DNA of 6,016 nucleotides from Microcaldota archaeon (lineage in GTDB: Archaea > Micrarchaeota > Micrarchaeia > Anstonellales > J096): contig WAPD01000038.1 of the NCBI GenBank assembly GCA_015520875.1, positions 1-6,016 of the forward strand, read 5' to 3'. Positions 1 through 5,218 of this stretch are shown here, piece by piece. The notes under the pieces were generated by a model. The model saw only the letters and a program-made list of their open reading frames with translations. It was not told the origin of the DNA and searched no databases. Both the position numbers and the translations under genes were made by a program. Numbering within the stretch: position 1 is the stretch's first letter; each line of letters begins with the position of its first letter.

Positions 1-974
1 TTATAGTTGTGGACGATGGTTCTACAGATAACACCTATGAAATAGCGTCCCAATATCCCATAAAGGTAATAAGAAAGCCTAACGGTGGAGCTGCCTCTGC
101 AAAAAACCTTGGAATTCTGCATGCAACTGGCGATATTATAATAACATTGGATTCTGATACAACAATTCCAAAAGACACTATAAAGAAATTGGCATCTTAT
201 TTTGAAGACCCTAAGGTAGGAGCTGTCTCAGGTTCTGTCAGGGTTAAAGACCCAAAAACATTGCTTGAAAAATGGCAAGCAATAGAATATGATATTATTT
301 TAGTCTATAGAAGAATTTTGGAAATGTTCAACAGCGTTTATGTCACTCCCGGTGGTTTAAGTGCCTTTAGAAAGGATGCTATAATGGAGGTAGGTCTCTT
401 TGACCCAAGGAGTTTAACCGAAGACCAAGAAATAGCAATGAACCTGCAAAAACATGGTTGGGATGTTAAATCTTCTTTAGATGCCTTTTCCTACACAAAA
501 GTCCCAGATACTCTATCAAAACTAATAAAACAAAGAATAAGATGGGTTAGAGGTGGTGTTTGGAACAGAATAAAACACATGGATTTAATGCACCCTAAAT
601 GGGGAGATTTCATGTTTTTCTCCTATTATTTAGATTTTCTATTCTTTATTCAGATATTGCCCGTTGCCATTTCCCTTTTGTTGTTTGTGTTTGAGAGCAA
701 TTTCTGGTTCACAAGAATAGGGGCAGATGCCTTTTTATTTGGAATAAATCCAGTGGGTTTTGTTGGGTTGTTCTTTTGGCTAGCGATGTTACCTTGGTTT
801 GTTTATTATGTTAATATAATGAGGGAAAAGGCAAACAACAGAAGGATTTCCTTAGATGAGATAAAGGATGTTCTAGGATTTTTGTTTATATTCTCTGTAG
901 GGTGGATGATTGTATGGCCTTTTGTGTTTTACAAAGAACTAACATCTAAAGAGGAGGTGTGGGAGACAAGATGA
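1..974 (+). CDS. Membrane GT2 glycosyltransferase, QxxRW type (5' partial)
   Basis: Transfers a sugar from a nucleotide-sugar donor at the cytoplasmic membrane face, probably to make or extend a surface polysaccharide or lipid-linked glycan. The frame is open from base 3 and begins inside the GT-A fold with I-V-V-D-D-G-S-T-D-N, the nucleotide-binding strand, so the true start lies upstream. In order follow the DxD metal site LDSDT (codons 147-161), the catalytic-region acid in TEDQE (about 417-431) and QRIRW (531-545), the QxxRW motif of processive beta-glycosyltransferases such as hyaluronan, chitin and poly-GlcNAc synthases. Three hydrophobic segments follow (about 620-695, 745-810, 860-930), and a short basic/acidic tail ends the protein. 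It is the first visible gene of an operon, and its stop overlaps the next start (ATGA, 971-974). Family and membrane location are secure; donor, acceptor and processivity cannot be read from the sequence. Confidence 0.93.
   Translation, partial: IVVDDGSTDNTYEIASQYPIKVIRKPNGGAASAKNLGILHATGDIIITLDSDTTIPKDTIKKLASYFEDPKVGAVSGSVRVKDPKTLLEKWQAIEYDIILVYRRILEMFNSVYVTPGGLSAFRKDAIMEVGLFDPRSLTEDQEIAMNLQKHGWDVKSSLDAFSYTKVPDTLSKLIKQRIRWVRGGVWNRIKHMDLMHPKWGDFMFFSYYLDFLFFIQILPVAISLLLFVFESNFWFTRIGADAFLFGINPVGFVGLFFWLAMLPWFVYYVNIMREKANNRRISLDEIKDVLGFLFIFSVGWMIVWPFVFYKELTSKEEVWETR
953..965 (+). promoter_or_regulatory. Shine-Dalgarno region deciding the start at 971
   Basis: GGAGGTG (953-959) and a second GGAG (962-965) lie upstream of the ATG at 971, the latter with 5 nt spacing. 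The alternative GTG at 959 is itself the end of the first SD motif and would leave no room for ribosome binding. The ATG at 971 also makes an ATGA overlap with the glycosyltransferase stop, so 971 is preferred. Confidence 0.6.
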
Positions 975-1612
975 AAAGGGATTTTTCCACAGCCCTGTTT
1001 TTAAGTGCCTTTATATTAACCTTATTTATATTTGTTGCAGGTTTCATTGTTGGAATCTTTTACACAAATGCCCTTAACAAAAACCTGATGGACCAAACAA
1101 GCGATGTCTCCGATTCCTTAAGCGTTTTACAAGTTAGTTTATTATTGGATAAGGATCACTTTTGCGAATTAGCCCCATATGTTATCCCTAGGTTGGAGGA
1201 AGAGAGCTGGAAAATAGGAGAAAGATTACAATATTTAGAGGAAAAGGGAACAACAGACCCTAAACTAAAAAATACCTACTTTGAATACGAATATAGGGAT
1301 ATGTTATTGGTTGGAAAGGCCATTAAAGATTGCAATTATTCTTCAAAGCAATTAATCTATTTCTATACAAATAAACCGGGAAAATGTAAGAAATGCCGAG
1401 ATCAAGGTTTTGAAATAAGCAAGGCAAGGGAAGAGCTCAAAAAAAGAAACATCACTTTAAGAGTTTATTCCTTTGATGGTCTATTGCCGGGAATGGGCTC
1501 TTATCTGGCAAAACGCTACAACGTCTCCCAATACCCAACTTTGATAATTAAAAACAAAACCTATGGTTATTTGAACAAATCTTCTATCATAGGGGTGATT
1601 TTAGGAAAATGA
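971..1612 (+). CDS. Membrane-anchored thioredoxin-fold protein with CKKC motif
   Basis: A 213-residue protein with one N-terminal membrane segment (about residues 7-31) after a short basic start (MKRD). A mostly helical middle part (about 35-125) leads to a C-terminal thioredoxin-like domain (about 126-213). That domain begins with strand QLIYFYT, carries the redox motif C139-K-K-C142 and ends with the Y-P-T cis-proline segment (P189) before strand LIIK. The cis-Pro position supports a real thioredoxin fold, not a chance CxxC or zinc site. The domain probably faces outside: it has five N-x-S/T sequons (N122, N160, N184, N195, N202), all after the membrane segment. The likely role is thiol-disulfide exchange on exported proteins, but reductase, oxidase or isomerase activity cannot be told apart. 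Extra cysteines C65 and C121 could form a structural or relay pair. It is translationally coupled to both neighbours. Confidence 0.8.
   Translation: MKRDFSTALFLSAFILTLFIFVAGFIVGIFYTNALNKNLMDQTSDVSDSLSVLQVSLLLDKDHFCELAPYVIPRLEEESWKIGERLQYLEEKGTTDPKLKNTYFEYEYRDMLLVGKAIKDCNYSSKQLIYFYTNKPGKCKKCRDQGFEISKAREELKKRNITLRVYSFDGLLPGMGSYLAKRYNVSQYPTLIIKNKTYGYLNKSSIIGVILGK
1592..1599 (+). promoter_or_regulatory. Shine-Dalgarno for the Taw3 gene
   Basis: GGGGTGAT contains GGTGAT, complementary to the usual 3' end of archaeal 16S rRNA, with 9 nt to the ATG at 1609. It lies inside the end of the thioredoxin-like gene, fitting coupled translation through the ATGA overlap at 1609-1612. Confidence 0.55.
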
Positions 1613-2145
1613 GTTTTGAGGAAAGGAAAGAAGCCACTTTAAAAAAACTCGAGTACCATTTAGAGGAACAAGAGGTTGATCCTCCAATCATTCCCTTGAT
1701 TGAATTAATAAACAAAGATAAAGAGTTTTTTACCACATCCTCTTGCTCAGGCCGTGTTCTAATTTTGATAGATAGGGGTAGAAAAATAGAAAGCGAGAAA
1801 TATTTAACATTCCATAGGACGATAACATTGGAAGATTTAAAAGATATTCCAGAGGAAGCGTGGCTTAGAGTGGAACCCTTTATTCTACATGTTATTGGAA
1901 AAAACTTGGAACGAACATTGGATCTTGTGGATTTGGTAAAATCTATTGGGATAAAGAGGTCTGGACTTTCTAGGTCTCGTGTAGGTTATTTGGTGGAGAT
2001 GATGGGAAATGTTTACATGAGCGCTCCTGTTTCCAATTTAACAATAGATGAAACCCTTGTTTCAATAATAAATGAGAAAATGAAGCAGAATTTTGAGGTT
2101 CTTAAAAAACTGGAGAAAACCCTTCAAGGGTTTATCAAAGAATAA
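1609..2145 (+). CDS. taw3: Taw3/TYW3-type tRNA(Phe) wybutosine N4-methyltransferase
   Basis: Expected to methylate N4 of the tricyclic wyosine intermediate at position 37 of tRNA(Phe), using S-adenosylmethionine, in the cytoplasm. This is the TYW3 step of the wybutosine pathway. The 178-residue product has the family's signature FFTTSSCSGR (residues 40-49, Cys46), followed by the strand-loop pattern of the family. The later part, IGIKRSGLSRSRVGYLVEMM (about 113-132) and YMSAPV, matches the family's conserved 'G-x-K/R-x-S-G-x' region and the closing strand with a small-residue-Pro turn. It seems a little short for an archaeal Taw3 but has both ends. There is no membrane segment, and only one N-x-S/T sequon. 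It overlaps the preceding gene by ATGA and the convergent minus-strand gene by 22 bp. No other wyosine gene (taw1, taw2, taw22) lies in the window, so its place after a glycosyltransferase gives no functional clue. Confidence 0.88.
   Translation: MSFEERKEATLKKLEYHLEEQEVDPPIIPLIELINKDKEFFTTSSCSGRVLILIDRGRKIESEKYLTFHRTITLEDLKDIPEEAWLRVEPFILHVIGKNLERTLDLVDLVKSIGIKRSGLSRSRVGYLVEMMGNVYMSAPVSNLTIDETLVSIINEKMKQNFEVLKKLEKTLQGFIKE
2104..2133 (-). terminator. Convergent 3'-end palindrome with minus-strand T-runs
   Basis: AAACCCTT-C-AAGGGTTT (2117-2133) is a perfect 17-bp interrupted palindrome inside the overlap of the two convergent genes. The RNA could fold as a 7-bp stem with a 3-nt loop from either strand. 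On the minus strand it leads into TTTT (2119-2116) and TTTTTT (2109-2104), the kind of oligo-T that ends archaeal transcripts, so a terminator for the minus-strand gene is plausible. No comparable T-run follows on the plus strand. Confidence 0.45.
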
Positions 2146-2870
2146 ACAAGGCCTATTAAAGCATTTGGCAACAATTGTATTGGGTAATAAATCAATATTC
2201 CATATCTAAGGGATTTCAAATCCTCTAAAATACTTTCCTTCACTATAGCATCTATTGTTAATGTTTGTTTTATTGATGAAGCATATTTCGGATAAACTGT
2301 AATGTTTATTGGATATCTATCTGGTACAGAATAAATAAACTCTATTGCCTGGGAATAATTCCCATGGATGAAGACCTCTTTCTTAAAATCGTTGTTTAGG
2401 CTATGGGCTTCTATTACAAAAACAGTAGGTGTTTTAGTGCTTACCTGAACAGAGAACCTCAAAGGTTGTTTTATGTTACCAATAACTGTTTTAGGAGCTT
2501 TTACCGTGAAAAAATCCCTATCTATATTTAATTTAACAAACACAGTAATATTTGGCAATTTATCAAAACCTTTTTCATCGTAAATATGGATTGGGATTAA
2601 ATAAGTTCCTTTGGCAAACTGTGATGGGATTATTGTAACGGTTAATGGGTCAGCATATAAAGGGGAATCTATCTTTTTCCATCCTTTTGGAACCTCTGCT
2701 ATGGCATAATCATAGGCTTTTCCTCCTTCATATCTCTTGAAGGAAAATGAAATGTCCTCTACAGGTGTAATTGTTCCATTATAGATAATGGCACCATCCT
2801 CCACAGGTTTATGGATGGGCTCTACCATCTCTATTCCAAATACCATTCCTAACACTAATATCCACAACAC
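2124..2870 (-). CDS. Exported beta-rich protein, probable type I membrane protein
   Basis: I do not recognise a named family. The 248-residue product starts with a short hydrophobic export signal (residues 1-13) that lacks the usual basic residues. Two stretches rich in alternating beta-strand pattern follow (about 25-115 and 118-212). The first contains VPKGWKK...TVTIIP...GTYLIPIHIY, resembling the Ig-like/NEW3-type beta-sandwich modules of archaeal surface proteins. The C-terminus is a hydrophobic stretch (about 223-248) broken by Pro230, Pro235 and Asn236, with no basic stop-transfer tail. Four N-x-S/T sequons and no cysteine fit an extracellular location. The start is taken as GTG at 2870: it lies about 26 nt from the TATA centre, as in a leaderless transcript, and gives the full signal. 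TTG at 2867 or ATG at 2846 are alternatives. It is divergent from the rhomboid/site-2 protease operon, a possible substrate or partner by inference only. Confidence 0.72.
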   Translation of the reverse strand: MLWILVLGMVFGIEMVEPIHKPVEDGAIIYNGTITPVEDISFSFKRYEGGKAYDYAIAEVPKGWKKIDSPLYADPLTVTIIPSQFAKGTYLIPIHIYDEKGFDKLPNITVFVKLNIDRDFFTVKAPKTVIGNIKQPLRFSVQVSTKTPTVFVIEAHSLNNDFKKEVFIHGNYSQAIEFIYSVPDRYPINITVYPKYASSIKQTLTIDAIVKESILEDLKSLRYGILIYYPIQLLPNALIGLVYSLINP

Positions 2871-2891
2871 ATATGGATATTAGTCAAATCA

Positions 2892-2899
2892 TTTTAAAA
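2892..2899. promoter_or_regulatory. Shared palindromic TATA box, divergent promoter
   Basis: TTTTAAAA is self-complementary and centred at 2895.5 in the 53-bp gap between divergent genes. The centre is 25.5 nt from the minus-strand GTG (2870) and 28.5 nt from the plus-strand ATG (2924). Both distances are what archaeal TBP/TFB promoters need to start transcription at or next to the start codon. Neither start has an SD, which fits leaderless mRNA both ways. No other TATA-like element in the gap is at the right distance. BRE elements on either side are weak by eye. Confidence 0.65.
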
Positions 2900-2923
2900 A
2901 CATAAGCAAGCTAAAATTAGACA

Positions 2924-3484
2924 ATGTTATCCTTTACCCTGGGAATACTAATGTTTATAGTGTTTTTGTTGGAATTGATCGTTCCAAGTTTTACCTATTG
3001 GTTTGCTTTTATCCCTTCTAAAGCCTTTGTAGAACCCTGGCGCTGGGTGACCTCTTTATTCCTACATGCTAATTTCACCCATTTATTTGTTAATTTGTTT
3101 GTGTTTTTGCAGTTTGCCCCCCTTGTTGAAAGAAAGGTGGGTTCAAAAGGTTTATTATACGTGTTTTTCCTATCCGGAATAATGGGAAATCTCTTTTATT
3201 ATCTTTCATATGTGATGGGTTTGATAGGAGATGTTCCTGGATTAGGGGCTAGTGGAGCTATCTCAGGTTTGTTGGGAGCAACGATGGTCTTCTACCCTTA
3301 TTTAACTCTCTATTTGTTTTTTGTTATTCCGATGAATATACAAATGGCCTTTTGGCTTTATGTTCTATGGGAATTCTTCAACAGCTTCACAATGAGATAT
3401 ACTGGAATAGGCTCTGCTGCTCACTTGGGTGGAGCTATTGCTGGTTATCTCTATGCAAAGGAGGTGCAACATGAGATATATTGA
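2924..3484 (+). CDS. Rhomboid family intramembrane serine protease
   Basis: Cleaves transmembrane segments of membrane proteins within the lipid bilayer. At 186 residues it is a minimal six-helix rhomboid core without extra domains. It shows the family's motifs in order: W39-R40 in loop 1, HANFTHLFVN in helix 2 (H48, H53, N57; the last two correspond to the oxyanion-side His/Asn of GlpG), G-A-S110-G with the catalytic serine in helix 4, and S-A-A-H167-L-G-G with the catalytic histidine in helix 6. All catalytic residues are present, so the enzyme should be active. It has no cysteine. The ATG at 2924 has no SD but sits about 28 nt from a TATA box, suggesting a leaderless first gene. Its end contains the SD and start of the site-2 protease gene (14-nt overlap). 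Natural substrates are unknown. Confidence 0.95.
   Translation: MLSFTLGILMFIVFLLELIVPSFTYWFAFIPSKAFVEPWRWVTSLFLHANFTHLFVNLFVFLQFAPLVERKVGSKGLLYVFFLSGIMGNLFYYLSYVMGLIGDVPGLGASGAISGLLGATMVFYPYLTLYLFFVIPMNIQMAFWLYVLWEFFNSFTMRYTGIGSAAHLGGAIAGYLYAKEVQHEIY
3457..3466 (+). promoter_or_regulatory. Strong Shine-Dalgarno setting the protease start at 3471
   Basis: AAAGGAGGTG lies 4 nt before ATG 3471 and is a near-perfect complement to the archaeal 16S rRNA tail. It sits inside the last codons of the rhomboid gene. It shows that the in-frame GTG at 3429, which would add 14 residues read from rhomboid sequence, is not the start. Confidence 0.85.
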
Positions 3485-4748
3485 TTTAATTTTATTGTTT
3501 ATAATAACGCTTGCAATTCTGAAATTTATAACATTGTTAGAGCTAAGCGGTTTTTGGAAGTTTATTCTAAGCGTTGTTTATCTCTATATAACAGCTCTAT
3601 ATGTTAAAGCCAGAATAAAGGATGTTAAAGAAGAGCTTCCGGGTTTGTTGATGTGGAGAACTAAAAGATGGTTGGAGGATTTGAAAAGGCTTTTGCCCTT
3701 AGGAGAGTTTTTGGAAACGCTATCTACAATGGTGTTTTTCACAACATTTGGGCTTTTGGGAATATTCCTAGCTAAATGGCTTCCTATAAGAAAAAGAATA
3801 GTTTATTTCATAGGTGGAATGGCCTTGCTCTATGGATTATTGTTAATATATCCGATGGCTTTGTTAAAATTGCCTGTGCAAGGTTCTGGGACAAGTTCTT
3901 CCAATCCTTTGATGTTAGCACTTGTTTTGATAAGTGGGTTGATGGGAATTATTGTTTATTCATTTTCCAATGCCATTTTCCATACCTTGGTTGCTTTAAT
4001 ATCTCAATCAGAAACTCCTAAAACATTAACTCCTCTATTGCCTGGAATAACATTGCCATTTTTTGAGGGAATAATTGCCCTTGGGCTTGTTTTAGTTGTT
4101 CATGAATTGTCCCATGCTATTCTATCCTTAAAATACAAAATACCTGTGAAATCTACAGGCCTTTTAACCTATGGGATATTGCCTGTGGGTGCTTTTGTAG
4201 AGCCTGATGAAGAGGCCTTTGAAAAAGCACCTTCTCCTAGAAAGATACTTGTTTTGTTAGGGGGTCCTTCTATTAATCTATTTTTGGGCATTGTGTTTTT
4301 CGGAATTTTTATATTGTTTTTATTGGTGACTGTGCCATGGGCAGAAGAAGGGTGCTATGTTGTAAAAGGTCTGGAACCTGGAACAATCATTAAAACAATA
4401 GATAATGTGCCTTGTATTTATGCAATAGCCCATGAAGGCTCTGTGATGGAAACAAACAAGGGAACGATGAACTGGAGCTCCAATATTTATTATTATCCTA
4501 TTGGGAAAGATAGCTTTGTTAGATATTATAGCCTGGAGCCTTTGAACTTCCTTTACAATCTCTTATATATGTTGTTCTCTTTGAATGTTTTATTGGGGCT
4601 TGCGAATTTATTCCCAGTAATGTTCTTTGATGGAGGTCAATTAATGCTTGAATTAGGACGCTTATGGGAAAAAGAGAATATTGGGAAGGCCATTGTTGGT
4701 ATCTTTAGTTTAATGTTGCTTTTATTAATAGTGGGATCGTTCTTATAA
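3471..4748 (+). CDS. Site-2-type intramembrane zinc metalloprotease (M50)
   Basis: Predicted to cut transmembrane segments, usually after a first cut by another protease has shed the ectodomain. The 425-residue product is very hydrophobic, with several membrane segments before the active site (roughly 3-23, 27-45, 84-103, 109-130, 146-175). The zinc motif H211-E-L-S-H215 lies in the helix that follows GITLPFFEG. The second half of the active site is N379-LFPVMFF-D387-G, the M50 'NxxPxxxxDG' motif with a non-standard FF before the aspartate. Predicted zinc ligands are H211, H215 and D387; E212 is the catalytic base. Between them (about 290-360) is a loop with GLEPGTIIKTIDNVPC, resembling half of a PDZ domain. 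It holds the protein's only two cysteines (C295, C315). The gene is co-transcribed and overlaps by 14 nt with the rhomboid gene. Family call is firm; regulatory role and substrate are unknown. Confidence 0.93.
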   Translation: MRYIDLILLFIITLAILKFITLLELSGFWKFILSVVYLYITALYVKARIKDVKEELPGLLMWRTKRWLEDLKRLLPLGEFLETLSTMVFFTTFGLLGIFLAKWLPIRKRIVYFIGGMALLYGLLLIYPMALLKLPVQGSGTSSSNPLMLALVLISGLMGIIVYSFSNAIFHTLVALISQSETPKTLTPLLPGITLPFFEGIIALGLVLVVHELSHAILSLKYKIPVKSTGLLTYGILPVGAFVEPDEEAFEKAPSPRKILVLLGGPSINLFLGIVFFGIFILFLLVTVPWAEEGCYVVKGLEPGTIIKTIDNVPCIYAIAHEGSVMETNKGTMNWSSNIYYYPIGKDSFVRYYSLEPLNFLYNLLYMLFSLNVLLGLANLFPVMFFDGGQLMLELGRLWEKENIGKAIVGIFSLMLLLLIVGSFL

Positions 4749-4749
4749 G

Positions 4750-4757
4750 TTTAAAAA
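4750..4757 (+). promoter_or_regulatory. TATA box for the gene at 4784
   Basis: TTTAAAAA begins one base after the stop codon of the protease gene and is centred about 30 nt before ATG 4784. Transcription would begin a few bases before or at the ATG. There is no SD in the 26 nt between. The pyrimidine-rich TTTCTTTC just after it (4761-4768) could instead help end the upstream transcript. Confidence 0.55.
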
Positions 4758-4783
4758 GAGTTTCTTTCTATAGTTATACACTT

Positions 4784-5176
4784 ATGTACGCATCTAATCA
4801 TAAATTAACACCAAAGACTGCTGTTAAACAACTTTCAAGATTTGAACTGCTTAACCAAGTTAAAGAGCTTCTTAAAGCCGTTAATAAAAATCCTTTGGTG
4901 TTTAATTGGGAAGCCTGGAAAAATCTCAGAACTTTAAATGGGGGGATCCATTTTACCTTAGAAAGTATCACAATAAGGTATAAAGATGAGGTTTCTAGGT
5001 TGCTTGTGCTTGCCTTGGCCAAGCACCTTGTGGAATTTGTTAAAACCTACAATGGAATACCGGCGGGTTTCTTGGAACTTGATTCAAGGGAACAAAAAGC
5101 CATCCTAACAGCCATGAAAGAAGAACCCACAGTATCTAAGCTTGACTTAGAACATATAGAATCTCTTTTGCCCTAA
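4784..5176 (+). CDS. Small soluble helical protein, unknown function
   Basis: I do not recognise the family. The 130-residue product has no signal peptide, membrane segment, cysteine or N-x-S/T sequon, so it should be cytoplasmic. Predicted by eye to be mostly alpha-helical: a basic amphipathic helix at about 14-36 (from VKQLSRFELL to KAVNK), a short beta-like part around HFTLESITIRY (56-66), a long helix at about 68-88 (DEVSRLLVLALAKHLVEFVK) and two acidic helices near the end (about 100-113 and 117-129). Charged faces on the helices suggest protein-protein binding, but this is a guess. It has its own TATA box and a leaderless-type ATG, with 35 bp from the protease gene and 42 bp to the next gene. 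Codon use is like its neighbours, and the antisense frame at 4798-5022 has no supporting signals. Confidence 0.72.
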   Translation: MYASNHKLTPKTAVKQLSRFELLNQVKELLKAVNKNPLVFNWEAWKNLRTLNGGIHFTLESITIRYKDEVSRLLVLALAKHLVEFVKTYNGIPAGFLELDSREQKAILTAMKEEPTVSKLDLEHIESLLP

Positions 5177-5190
5177 GTTTCATATAAACC

Positions 5191-5197
5191 TTTAAAA
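5191..5197 (+). promoter_or_regulatory. TATA box for the secreted-protein gene at 5219
   Basis: TTTAAAA, preceded by purine-rich ATATAAACC, is centred 25 nt before ATG 5219. No SD lies between. This is the spacing expected for an archaeal leaderless transcript beginning at the ATG and helps confirm that start. Confidence 0.62.
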
Positions 5198-5218
5198 CCC
5201 TCTCACATAAATTAACAC

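Noticed and set aside
959..970. GTG at 959 as the start of the thioredoxin-like gene
   Set aside because: It is part of the SD motif GGAGGTG; ATG at 971 has a spaced SD and the ATGA overlap.
9..974. GTG at 9 as the start of the glycosyltransferase
   Set aside because: The frame is open to the window edge and the codons before it (I-V) belong to the conserved V-V-D-D-G-S strand. The gene is 5' truncated by the window.
2871..2920. Short inverted repeats ATATGGATAT (2871-2880) and CTAAAATTAG (2911-2920) as operators
   Set aside because: Four-base arms in AT-rich DNA are expected by chance, and the two sites differ from each other.
3429..3470. GTG at 3429 as the start of the site-2 protease
   Set aside because: A near-perfect SD 4 nt before ATG 3471 decides the start; the extension only re-reads the rhomboid end in another frame.
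3776..4021. 81-codon plus-strand frame inside the site-2 protease gene
   Set aside because: Out-of-frame shadow of conserved membrane protein coding sequence, with no SD, promoter or domain.
4798..5022. 74-codon minus-strand frame
   Set aside because: Antisense shadow of the 130-residue gene, which has a well-placed TATA box and start; no signals for the minus frame.
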